A stretch of DNA of 64,000 bases from Leptospira sp. WS39.C2 (GTDB lineage: Bacteria; Spirochaetota; Leptospiria; Leptospirales; Leptospiraceae). The stretch's first letter is position 1; each line of letters opens with the position of its first letter. Positions 53,853 to 62,064 of the stretch are shown piece after piece. A model generated the notes under the pieces. That model saw nothing but the letters and a program-made list of their open reading frames with translations, ran no database searches and was not told where the DNA came from. The DNA is taken from NCBI RefSeq assembly GCF_040833965.1, contig NZ_CP162142.1, forward strand, positions 372,001-436,000. The letters run 5' to 3'. A program made the position numbers and the translations under genes.

Positions 53853-53975
53853 TTACCTGATTCCTGGTTTGATGTATTTCAACTCATCCAAGTAACGTCC
53901 TGTTCCAAGAACCACACAAGTGAGTGGGTTTTCCGCACGGAACACAGGAACACCTGTTTCTTTGGTGAGGTAGTG
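53853..53975 (-). pseudogene. Duplicated 3' end of mreB (last 40 codons plus stop)
   Basis: These 123 bp align without gaps to 56656-56778, the 3' end of the intact mreB. They encode exactly the same 40 residues (from [10 protein letters not shown] to YIKPGIR) and TAA. Six bases differ in five codons and all are synonymous (CCT/CCG, GTG/GTC, CTC/CTG, GGA/GGG, AGG/CGA). The fragment has no start and ends where a dispersed repeat begins. Confidence 0.93.
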
Positions 53976-54088
53976 GGGCACCTCGCAATCTTTATTTTAA
54001 GCTCAGTTTTTTTGTGTTCGCGACCGGGCTTTCCGTTCCAATCTTTTCACTAACGTGAAAGGATTTCCACTGCAATCCCTGGTGCGGG
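53976..54088 (-). repeat. Dispersed structured repeat, long form
   Basis: On the minus strand it runs GCACCAGGG, GTGGAAATCC, a hairpin TTTCAC-GTTA-GTGAAA, GATTGGAACGG, AAAGCCCGGTCGC, a 30-bp insert and GCGAGGTGCCC. The ends GCACC and GGTGC are inverted. It abuts the mreB fragment on one side and lies 28 bp beyond the stop of the 191-residue gene on the other. Confidence 0.75.
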
Positions 54089-54116
54089 GGAAGGGGGATT
54101 AAATATTAAAAATCAA

Positions 54117-54692
54117 TCAGTCGCCCGGAATCGGATGATCGTTTTCACTTAGGAATTCTTTATTTGGATTCGTGCTAAGAGCAACAATTACCAATTCTAA
54201 GATTTGTGAATTCAGTTGTCTGTATTGAAAATTATACAAGATTAAATCTCTGAAAATTCCATATCTAGGATTTGAGTCATTGATTCTCTTTCGTTCATCA
54301 AAAACGAGATTGATGAGTAAAGTGTAGGCGAAAGATTCATTGAGAAATTTTATATTTGGAAAACTAATTAGTAATTCGTCTTCGATTGGTTTTTTCAGTT
54401 GAATAGGTTTTCTTCTAAAGATCCAATAAGAAGTGTATGCTGCCACTTTTTGAGGTTGGGCCTTCTCAATATCATGGAAGTCTTTTAGGCGAACTAAATC
54501 AGCAAAATAATCTATCACTGCTTCTTCGATCAGTTCGTCACTTACAAAGAAATAATCATGAAAATTGATTTCGTGGTCTCTACAAATACGATTCAGAAAA
54601 TCAATGGCTCTATCACGTATAAAAACAAATCTATTTAAGATTTTTTCTTCGCCGAAACTTTCGATTAAATACTCATAGTTTGCTTCGGACAT
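54117..54692 (-). CDS. Unrecognised 191-residue protein, second gene of a pair
   Basis: The product begins MSEANYEYLIESFGEEKI and is helical, acidic and soluble, with an Ile/Leu/Phe-rich body and a C-terminal SENDHPIPGD. No membrane helix, signal or known motif is seen. It lies 15 bp after an 80-residue gene on the same strand, so the two are expressed together. The small-then-larger order resembles a toxin-antitoxin or immunity unit, but nothing in the sequence proves it. It is inside the segment bounded by two copies of the mreB 3' end, which argues for an accessory, acquired origin. Confidence 0.55.
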   Translation of the reverse strand: MSEANYEYLIESFGEEKILNRFVFIRDRAIDFLNRICRDHEINFHDYFFVSDELIEEAVIDYFADLVRLKDFHDIEKAQPQKVAAYTSYWIFRRKPIQLKKPIEDELLISFPNIKFLNESFAYTLLINLVFDERKRINDSNPRYGIFRDLILYNFQYRQLNSQILELVIVALSTNPNKEFLSENDHPIPGD

Positions 54693-54707
54693 GCTAAGAA
54701 ATTGATT

Positions 54708-54950
54708 CTATTTTTTTTTATTGATTAAATGAGCAAAATCATCAGAGTCGAGGTAGGCTTTGTAATTGTCTGATGCCTTTTCTAATGGATAATCTTCAGA
54801 TTTATTAGGTAGGGTATTCTTTTTGATAACGCCAGATTTAATCCTTTGGATAAATCGTTCTCCTGCCTTTAGAGACTCAGGACTTGCATCTTTTAGAATA
54901 TCAGCCATACTTTCACCATTTGACAAAAATGCCTTTTCTAAAGCACTCAA
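54708..54950 (-). CDS. Unrecognised 80-residue protein, first gene of a pair
   Basis: The frame starts at TTG with a GAGGAAAG site about 9 bp upstream. The product (MSALEKAFLSNGESMADILK start) is charged and helical, with a Lys-rich tail ending INKKK. It is in the size range of antitoxins or small DNA-binding partners but shows no clear helix-turn-helix or ribbon motif. It is followed at 15 bp by the 191-residue gene. The divergent WG-repeat gene starts 172 bp away. Confidence 0.5.
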   Translation of the reverse strand: MSALEKAFLSNGESMADILKDASPESLKAGERFIQRIKSGVIKKNTLPNKSEDYPLEKASDNYKAYLDSDDFAHLINKKK

Positions 54951-55122
54951 AATCTTTTGTCTTTCCTCTAGAATTCAAATGATAGAATGCCCCAATTCAA
55001 AAGTACAGCAAAAATGAGACATAGTTCAGATTTTTCTTCAAAACTTTATGTGATCATTTTAATTTATGTTTACCTTACATCCAATCTGTTTAGTTTCATT
55101 TTGTTCGAATCTAATTGATTAT

Positions 55123-56352
55123 ATGAAACGACTCTATTTTGTCTTAATTCTGGTACTAAATGAGTGCATTGGTTTTAAAAGTTTAATCAATCAAAAACAA
55201 GACAACGTTCAACTAAACTGCCCTATCGAATATTCGCAAAGTTATACTATTGTGAATGGTCAAAAAATTTTAACAATCAGATTAGGAGAAGAAACAGTTT
55301 TGTTGCAGTTCGATTATATTCGCCCTTTTCACGAGGGTTTTGCAGAAGTTCAACTAAATTGGAAAAAATCTTTCATTGACACTTCTAATCGTCTTATCAC
55401 GGACCAATGGTTTGATGGAGTGAGTGATTTTAGCGAAGGTTTAGCTGTCATTTCACTCAATGAAAAATATGGCTATATAGATAAATCAGGTAAATTGGTA
55501 ATCCAACCAAAGTTTGAATCGGCACGGTCTTTTAGTGAGGGACTTGCAGCTGTGAAAAGCCAAGGTAAATTTGGCTTTATCGATAACACTTATAAATTAG
55601 TTATTAATCAAAAGTTTGATGAAGTTAGTGAATTTCATGAAGGACTCGCTGCAGTTTTGATAGATGGTTATTGGGGATTCATTGACAAGACTGGGAAAAT
55701 CGTAATCCAACCACAGTTCGAAGATGTTCGTGATTTTGTAGAAGGGTTGGCATCGTTTTCTGTTGGAGCGGTACCTGAGTTAGAAGATGAGGGTAAGTTT
55801 GGTTTTATCGATAAAACTGGAAAGATTGTTATAGAACCAAAATTTGATAAGGTAACCGATTTTGAGGAGGGATTGGCTTCTATCAAACTAGACGAAAAAT
55901 ATGGCCTTATAGACAAAACAGGAAAGTTTGTAATTGAACCTACGTTCCATGATTCGATTCTATTCAGCGAAGGTCTTGCACCAGTGAAAGAGGGTTTTAA
56001 TGGTAAGACGGGTTACATCAATAAAACTGGATCATATATCATCCAACCTTTTCTTTATGTTGGTTATTATTTCAACGAAGGTCTCGCTGTTGCTTCTATC
56101 AATGGCAAAAGTTTATTTATCGACAAAGTCGGAAATACAGCGATCGAATCAAATTACTTTTCAATCAAGAGATTTCAGGACGGCCTAGCTGCAGTTCAAG
56201 TTGAGAAAGGTGGCAAATATGGTTATATTGATAAAACAGGCAAAATCATCATCAAACCGCAGTTTGATTCTGTGAGAGAATTCGAAAATGGATTTGCTTC
56301 GGTTCTTTTGGGTAGCAAATGGGGAGTGATCAAAAAACCAAATTGTATATAA
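55123..56352 (+). CDS. WG-repeat (KWG) protein, likely lipoprotein
   Basis: From MKRLYFVLILVLNECIG (the open frame extends to 55066) the product has about 409 residues with a signal that ends in a relaxed lipobox Cys. About eight WG repeats follow, regular units of roughly 23 residues plus spacers: EKYGYIDKSGKLVIQPKFES, GKFGFIDNTYKLVINQKFD, GYWGFIDKTGKIVIQPQFED and EKYGLIDKTGKFVIEPTFHD. It is paralogous to the protein at 27211 but with much more regular repeats. It lies in the segment between the two mreB 3' ends and converges with mreB across a terminator. Confidence 0.85.
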   Translation: MKRLYFVLILVLNECIGFKSLINQKQDNVQLNCPIEYSQSYTIVNGQKILTIRLGEETVLLQFDYIRPFHEGFAEVQLNWKKSFIDTSNRLITDQWFDGVSDFSEGLAVISLNEKYGYIDKSGKLVIQPKFESARSFSEGLAAVKSQGKFGFIDNTYKLVINQKFDEVSEFHEGLAAVLIDGYWGFIDKTGKIVIQPQFEDVRDFVEGLASFSVGAVPELEDEGKFGFIDKTGKIVIEPKFDKVTDFEEGLASIKLDEKYGLIDKTGKFVIEPTFHDSILFSEGLAPVKEGFNGKTGYINKTGSYIIQPFLYVGYYFNEGLAVASINGKSLFIDKVGNTAIESNYFSIKRFQDGLAAVQVEKGGKYGYIDKTGKIIIKPQFDSVREFENGFASVLLGSKWGVIKKPNCI

Positions 56353-56530
56353 TGTATGATAAAAAGGAAACCAGCATTTTTTCCATTTCTAAAATTGTGG
56401 AACTTTGTTAGTTGAGAATGGCAGTGATATTTTGAATCAAGATTCCGGTTCCAAATTCATCTTTGAATGTTGATATTTTTATATATTTTTTTTAATTCAA
56501 AATTCTAGTATTTTTCCACCAAGAAACCCC
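56353..56530. other. Intergenic DNA without visible features
   Basis: AT-rich sequence between the WG-repeat gene stop and the dispersed repeat. No hairpin or frame is supported. Confidence 0.4.
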
Positions 56531-56600
56531 GCGCCCCGGATAGAAGCGGAAATCCTTTGCGAATGCAAAGATTGCAGCGGATAGCCGGAAATGTGCGCCC
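56531..56600 (+). repeat. Dispersed structured repeat, 70-bp form
   Basis: It differs from the copy at 35864 at three positions. Two lie in the hairpin loop (GAAT in place of GTAA) and leave the stem intact. It lies 55 bp beyond the mreB stop codon, separated from it by a terminator. Confidence 0.9.
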
Positions 56601-56601
56601 C

Positions 56602-56633
56602 AAAAAAAAAGGGGAACACCAGTTCCCCTTTTT
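56602..56633. terminator. Bidirectional terminator between the WG-repeat gene and mreB
   Basis: GGGGAAC-ACCA-GTTCCCC is a strong stem with nine A before and five T after, so it can end both converging transcripts. Confidence 0.85.
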
Positions 56634-56655
56634 CACATACCCATGTAACCGAAGT

Positions 56656-57678
56656 TTATCGGATTCCTGGTTTGATGTATTTCAACTCATCCAAGTAACG
56701 CCCTGTTCCAAGAACCACACAAGTCAGTGGGTTTTCCGCACGGAAGACCGGAACACCTGTTTCTTTGGTGAGGTAGTGTTCGAGACCACGGAGGAGGCAA
56801 CCACCACCTGTGAGAACGATCCCTCGTTCCACGATGTCGGCTGCCAGTTCTGGAGGAGTGCGCTCGAGAACCGATTTGATCCCGTCTAGGATTTCGTCTG
56901 TTGGTTCTTTGAGGGCTTTACGGATTTCGTTGGAATCAAGTTCGAGGGTACGTGGGAGACCAGAGATGGCATCACGGCCTTTGACTTCCATCGTGTCGAC
57001 ACGTTTGTCTGCGAATGCATTTCCGATGGTAAGTTTAATGTCCTCTGCCGTTCTTTCTCCAACGACTAGGTTGTATTGGTTACGGAGGTATTTCACAATG
57101 GCTTCATCAAATTCGTCACCACCAGTTCGGATGGACTCAGCGATTACCATACCACCGAGAGAGATCACTGCGATTTCTGTGGTTCCCCCGCCGATATCCA
57201 CAATCATGTTCCCTGCTGGTTCATGGATAGGGATGTTGGCACCGATGGCAGCGGCAAGCGCTTCTTCGATGAGAAAAATTTCGCGGGCACCGGCTTGTTC
57301 AGCGGACTCACGAACAGCACGTCTTTCCACTTCGGTAATTCCCGAAGGAACCCCGATGACGATGCGCGGTTTTACAAATGTAGTGCGGTTGTGGACTTTT
57401 GCGATGAAGTAACGGATCATCTTTTCCACAGTTTCGAAGTCAGCGATGACCCCGTCTTTCATAGGGCGGATGGCAACGATGTCACCAGGAGTCCTTCCTA
57501 GCATTCGTTTTGCTTCTTGTCCCACGGCAAGGACTCGACCAGTTGAGGCTTGGACTGCCACGACCGACGGTTCTGATAGGACGATCCCTTGTCCTTTCAC
57601 ATGCACGAGGGTGTTCGCGGTTCCCAAATCGATTCCCATATCGTTTGAGAAAAGTCCATAAAGATTATCAAATATCAT
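56656..57678 (-). CDS. mreB: Rod-shape-determining protein MreB
   Basis: This 340-residue bacterial actin shows the nucleotide-binding motifs [37 protein letters not shown] and [18 protein letters not shown]. MreB forms membrane-bound filaments that guide side-wall synthesis. The gene is complete with normal length. It is monocistronic here: a terminator and a dispersed repeat follow the stop, and no mreC lies downstream as is usual. Its last 40 codons recur at 53853-53975. Large antisense open frames inside it are codon-bias shadows. Confidence 0.97.
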   Translation of the reverse strand: MIFDNLYGLFSNDMGIDLGTANTLVHVKGQGIVLSEPSVVAVQASTGRVLAVGQEAKRMLGRTPGDIVAIRPMKDGVIADFETVEKMIRYFIAKVHNRTTFVKPRIVIGVPSGITEVERRAVRESAEQAGAREIFLIEEALAAAIGANIPIHEPAGNMIVDIGGGTTEIAVISLGGMVIAESIRTGGDEFDEAIVKYLRNQYNLVVGERTAEDIKLTIGNAFADKRVDTMEVKGRDAISGLPRTLELDSNEIRKALKEPTDEILDGIKSVLERTPPELAADIVERGIVLTGGGCLLRGLEHYLTKETGVPVFRAENPLTCVVLGTGRYLDELKYIKPGIR

Positions 57679-57821
57679 ATCAGATCCTGTGAAAGAAGTA
57701 CGAAGGGGGGAATTTATGGTGGGTTAACACCAAAACTTTACAATTCTACCCGTTCCCCATAATTTTCGGCTGGTTTTTGCTTTCAACCGTAAAAATTTTC
57801 GATAGGCTAGTTAGATACAAA

Positions 57822-59423
57822 ATGCTTCCTTTCTCACAAATCTTACGCAAACCAAACCAGGCATTTCGCACGGAAAAGATCCTTGCTGCCATTGATTTGG
57901 GCACTAATTCCTTCCACATCGTTGTCGTAAAACTAAGACCGGACGGTACACTCGAATACCTTACGAAAGAAAAGGAATCGGTTCGCTTAGGGAGTGGTAG
58001 CAGTGATTATGCGGTCATCACAAACGAGGCAATGGACCGGGGTCTTGCTTGTTTAAAACGATTCAAAACCCTTGCCGACAGTTACAAAGCAGAAATCCGA
58101 GCAGTTGCCACAAGTGCACTTAGAGAAGCTGAAAACCGACAGATTTTTCTCGATAGGGCTGAGAAGGAAACGGGCATCCAAATCCAAGTCATTTCAGGTA
58201 ACGAAGAAGCACGCCTGATTTATTTAGGGATTTTACAGGGCCTTCCGGTATATGAAAAACGAATCCTTCTCATAGACATTGGAGGAGGGAGTACGGAACT
58301 TCTAATCGGAGAAAAAGGCGAAATCCTTTTTTCCACCAGCATGAAGTTAGGTGCCATTCGCTTAACAGAGAAATACTTAAAAAAAGATCCACTTTCGGCA
58401 ACTGATTTGCAAAAATGTAGGATTCACATTGAATCTGTTTTATCAGCTTTTTTACCGCAAATTGAAACTTGGAAACCCTTTATGGTGGTGGGAAGTTCGG
58501 GCACTATCACTTCAGTGACCTCCATGGTTCTCGAAAAAAAAGGGGAAAAACGAGAACGGTTAAATGGAACTGAGATTCCAATGGATGCTTTCAAAGAGAT
58601 CCGCAAACAAGTATTAGATGCCGAAAGCATCAAAAAAAGATTAAAAATCCCAGGACTTGATGCCAAACGAGGTGATATCATCGTGGGTGGGATTTTGGTT
58701 TTGGACGAAGTATTACAAAGGATCAAAGCTCCCTCATTTACCGTGAGTGATTTTGCCCTTCGGGAAGGGATTGTCTATGATACAATTGAATCTTGGTACA
58801 GACAAACTGATACCTCACTACCGAGACTAGATAACATTCGTGAAAAAGCGATCAAAACCGTTGCGAACCTTTACCCACAAGGGAAACAACATGCCGAAGC
58901 TGTTGCAAAACTCACCTTGCAGTTGTTTGATGATTTAAAGGAATTACATGGTCTTGGGAATTTAGAACGTGATTATTTGGAAACGGCTTGTTACCTCCAC
59001 CAAGTGGGACTTTGTATTTCTCATCATAACTATCACAAACATAGTTATTATATCATTCGTAACTCAGAAGCTATGGTTGGTTTTTCTAATTCAGAAATTG
59101 AAATCATCGCACTACTTGCTCGTTACCATAGAAAAGGTGGACCCAAAGGAAAACATGAAGAGTTTAAAAACCTTCGACCAGAAGACCAACTTTTGGTTCG
59201 GAAGTTAGCATCTTTTTTACGAATCGGAGATGGATTGGATCGTTCTGAAAAATCCATCATTGAACGATTGGATGCTGTTTTGGAAAAAGGAAAAGTGAAC
59301 TGCAGGTTATATTTTAAGAAAGGGGTAGATCCAAATTTAGAAATTTGGTCTGTGTCCGAAAAAAAGGATTTGTTTGAAGATACATTTAATACAAATTTAG
59401 AATTTCACTTACATCCAATATGA
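57822..59423 (+). CDS. ppx: Exopolyphosphatase/pppGpp phosphatase (Ppx/GppA) with HD-like C-terminus
   Basis: From MLPFSQILRKPNQAF the product has about 533 residues; the earlier TTG at 57777 is less likely. The N-terminal actin-like Ppx/GppA domain has AAIDLGTNSFHIVVVKL, the catalytic-Glu region AVATSALREAENRQIFL, LLIDIGGGSTELLIGEKG and VVGSSGTITS. The C-terminal half (about 330-533) is HD-type with LHQVGLCISHHNYHKHSYY. Such enzymes hydrolyse polyphosphate or pppGpp. The stop overlaps the ATG of the PP2C gene, so the two are translationally coupled. Confidence 0.92.
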   Translation: MLPFSQILRKPNQAFRTEKILAAIDLGTNSFHIVVVKLRPDGTLEYLTKEKESVRLGSGSSDYAVITNEAMDRGLACLKRFKTLADSYKAEIRAVATSALREAENRQIFLDRAEKETGIQIQVISGNEEARLIYLGILQGLPVYEKRILLIDIGGGSTELLIGEKGEILFSTSMKLGAIRLTEKYLKKDPLSATDLQKCRIHIESVLSAFLPQIETWKPFMVVGSSGTITSVTSMVLEKKGEKRERLNGTEIPMDAFKEIRKQVLDAESIKKRLKIPGLDAKRGDIIVGGILVLDEVLQRIKAPSFTVSDFALREGIVYDTIESWYRQTDTSLPRLDNIREKAIKTVANLYPQGKQHAEAVAKLTLQLFDDLKELHGLGNLERDYLETACYLHQVGLCISHHNYHKHSYYIIRNSEAMVGFSNSEIEIIALLARYHRKGGPKGKHEEFKNLRPEDQLLVRKLASFLRIGDGLDRSEKSIIERLDAVLEKGKVNCRLYFKKGVDPNLEIWSVSEKKDLFEDTFNTNLEFHLHPI

Positions 59424-61990
59424 AAAGAATTATTTATGTAATTTTATGTTTAGTAATATTATCAGGCTCTATCGCTGCTCTTCCGATTGATTTATCTAAA
59501 AATTGGTATGTCACCAAAGGATTTGTTACTTCTGAAAATCCAAATAGTAAACACTGGAAAACATTAGAATCTTTACCACTTGCAAACATTCTCACTCAAT
59601 TTGAATGGGAGAAAAACAAACTTCGTAAAGTGACAATGGCAAAATCTTTTTTGTTGTCCCAATCTGATTTTCAAAAAGCAGATGATGATGCGTTTAGCCT
59701 TCATATTCCTTATATCTCAAACTATTATGAAATTTATCTAAACCAAACACTTCTTACCGCAAACGGCCACATAAAAGAAGATAAAATTGAAAAAAGTGGT
59801 TATCGTCGCCATATACTTGTTAGAATCAAGAGAAGTCTTTTGAATATGGGACAAAACCAGATTAGGATACTTATCGCTGCTGAAGAAGGAGAGGAGTTGA
59901 ATGTTTATAAACTTTTTAACGATTTTCCTGCCAATATCAATCTTGCCTCCGAACATTTAAACATTCAGGATGAATATGAAACATACATGTTATTGTTTTT
60001 ATATATATTTGTAGGAATCTATCATGGATTGTTTTATTGGAAACGCAAACAAGAGATATATAATTTATATTATGCATTGTTTTCCATTTTCCTAGCTATT
60101 TATATGATTTTTCGATCACAAGGTGTTTATTCCTTGGGTCTAGAGCCATTTACACAAACCAAAATAGAATATTTTGTAATATTCTTAACTCCTGTTTGGT
60201 TGTTGCTGTTCACAGATGTATTTTTTCGTTCAAAAATTAGTAAAATTTCAAAAGTTTATTTTGTATTTAGTTTTTTGTTGGCCATTAGCCAACTTTTTGT
60301 AAACAGAGCTACTTCCGTTATTTTGTTACGAATTTGGCAGATTTCCGTTTTGTTTTTCGGAATTATGATCCTCTATTTGATTGTTTCAGCTGTTCGTGCA
60401 AACAATAAGGACGCAAAACGATTGCTAGTTGGTGTATTGTTTTTACTTGGTGCGGGAACTTGGGATATATTAGGTGCTTCGGGTATGTTGCCAATCCAAA
60501 ATCTAAACTTATTGCGATTCGGGTTTATTGTATTTGTTTTAGGGATTGCAGTGGTGTTGGCAAATCGATTTTTACGAGTTCATAGGCAAGTTGAAGAACT
60601 CAATTTAAGTTTAGAGAAGAAGGTAGAGGAAAGGACGAACGAATTACAAAATACGTTAACGAAAGTACAGGAGCTTAAAGTCCAACAAGATGGAGATTAT
60701 TTTTTAACATCTCTACTACTTGATCCCTTGAGCCAAACAAAAGTGGAATCTACAAAAGTTTTACTACAAGCATATATAAAACAAAAAAAAGAATTTGAGT
60801 TTCGTGGAAAAAAAAGAGAAATCGGTGGTGATATCATCATCAGTGATAGTATCACTTTGAATGGAAAATCGTATTTAGTTTTTATCAACGGAGATGCGAT
60901 GGGAAAATCTATCCAAGGTGCTGGTGGTGCGCTTGTCCTTGGTGTTGTATTTTTATCTTTTATCAAACGTACACAGATGATTTTGGAAAACCAAAACAAA
61001 TCACCCGAACGTTGGATCAAAGAATGTTTTTACGAACTTCAAACAATTTTTGAATCTTTTGATGGCTCAATGCTCGTATCAGTTGTGTTAGGTCTTGTCG
61101 AAGAAGATACTGGTGTATTGTATTATCTCAATGCAGAACATCCGTGGACTGTATTATATCGTGATGGAGTCGCATCCTTTATTGAAGAGGAATTAGAACT
61201 TAGAAAAATTGGAACAAAAGGAATGGATGGAGATGTGCGAGTCCGAATCTTCCCTTTAGAAAATGGAGATATTTTATTCATAGGTTCCGACGGTCGTGAT
61301 GATTTAGTGTTAAAAGAAAGTGGTGATGGAAATCGACTCATCAATGAGGACGAAACAAAATTTTTAGAAGTGGTTGAAAAATCAAAAGGTAACTTAGGAT
61401 TATTAGTTGATAATTTATTGGATGTTGGTGCTTTTTCTGATGACCTTACCTTGCTTAGGATCGAGTGGCTTGGTTCTTTCAAACGAGTATCAAAAGACAC
61501 ACTTTCAAATTTATCTTCGGATGACTACTTATATGCAAAAGTTAAATCGTTATTTGATCTAGGAAATGGGGAAGAGGCTTTTCAAAACATAGAATATTTA
61601 TTATCAAATGAATCTTTGAGTGATGATATCAGAATTAATTTAATCCGAGAAAAATCTAGAATTTCATTGTTATTGAAAAAATTTGATGTCGCTGTGGAAT
61701 CATTGGAATCAATATTTCCTTTTTTTGTCACCGATAATGAAATATTACTCCAACTCAGTTTTGCTTACCGTAAGTCAAAAAATATAAAAAAGGCAATTGA
61801 GATCGGAGAAAGGTTACGTGCAAGAGATCCAAAACACAGCCGTAACTTAATCAATTTAGTTGAATGTTATCGTCTTATAGGAAATCTAGATAGGGCTAAA
61901 AAGATTTTTTATCGATTAGCGACGATTACACCTGAACACCCGCAGGTTGTGAAATTAAGGGAAATTTTAGAACTAGATGTGAAAACATAA
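59420..61990 (+). CDS. 7TMR-DISM receptor with PP2C/SpoIIE-type phosphatase and TPR domain
   Basis: The 856-residue product has a signal peptide and a 7TMR-DISM extracellular beta domain (about residues 25-175). Seven membrane helices follow (about 185-390; YHGLFYWKRKQEIYNLYYA), then a coiled coil (about 395-430). The SpoIIE-like PP2C domain (about 445-645) has REIGGDIIISDSITLNG, NGDAMGKSIQGAGGA and a late FSDDLTLLRIEW. TPR repeats lie at 670-850. It would dephosphorylate an anti-sigma-factor antagonist in response to an outside signal. Coupling to ppx suggests a link with the stringent or phosphate response. Confidence 0.88.
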   Translation: MKRIIYVILCLVILSGSIAALPIDLSKNWYVTKGFVTSENPNSKHWKTLESLPLANILTQFEWEKNKLRKVTMAKSFLLSQSDFQKADDDAFSLHIPYISNYYEIYLNQTLLTANGHIKEDKIEKSGYRRHILVRIKRSLLNMGQNQIRILIAAEEGEELNVYKLFNDFPANINLASEHLNIQDEYETYMLLFLYIFVGIYHGLFYWKRKQEIYNLYYALFSIFLAIYMIFRSQGVYSLGLEPFTQTKIEYFVIFLTPVWLLLFTDVFFRSKISKISKVYFVFSFLLAISQLFVNRATSVILLRIWQISVLFFGIMILYLIVSAVRANNKDAKRLLVGVLFLLGAGTWDILGASGMLPIQNLNLLRFGFIVFVLGIAVVLANRFLRVHRQVEELNLSLEKKVEERTNELQNTLTKVQELKVQQDGDYFLTSLLLDPLSQTKVESTKVLLQAYIKQKKEFEFRGKKREIGGDIIISDSITLNGKSYLVFINGDAMGKSIQGAGGALVLGVVFLSFIKRTQMILENQNKSPERWIKECFYELQTIFESFDGSMLVSVVLGLVEEDTGVLYYLNAEHPWTVLYRDGVASFIEEELELRKIGTKGMDGDVRVRIFPLENGDILFIGSDGRDDLVLKESGDGNRLINEDETKFLEVVEKSKGNLGLLVDNLLDVGAFSDDLTLLRIEWLGSFKRVSKDTLSNLSSDDYLYAKVKSLFDLGNGEEAFQNIEYLLSNESLSDDIRINLIREKSRISLLLKKFDVAVESLESIFPFFVTDNEILLQLSFAYRKSKNIKKAIEIGERLRARDPKHSRNLINLVECYRLIGNLDRAKKIFYRLATITPEHPQVVKLREILELDVKT

Positions 61991-62064
61991 TCTAAACTAT
62001 TTTTTTAAGTATCATTAAATCTGCGTTATTTTTCTCTCTTACTAAATATAGGTTATCAGACACT

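Noticed and set aside
28386..56600. Reading the dispersed repeats as a CRISPR array
   Set aside because: Copies are kilobases apart, lack regular spacers and have no cas genes near.
28386..56600. Reading the short dispersed repeats themselves as integron attC sites
   Set aside because: They lack the RYYYAAC/GTTRRRY cores; only the 52.2-53.9 kb sites have them.
56557..56889. 110-codon plus-strand frame starting in the 56531 repeat
   Set aside because: It crosses the repeat, the terminator and the mreB 3' end; no coherent protein.
56810..57412. 200-codon plus-strand open frame inside mreB
   Set aside because: It is antisense to a fully conserved mreB and arises from its codon bias; the Ser/Arg-rich product has no family pattern or start signal.
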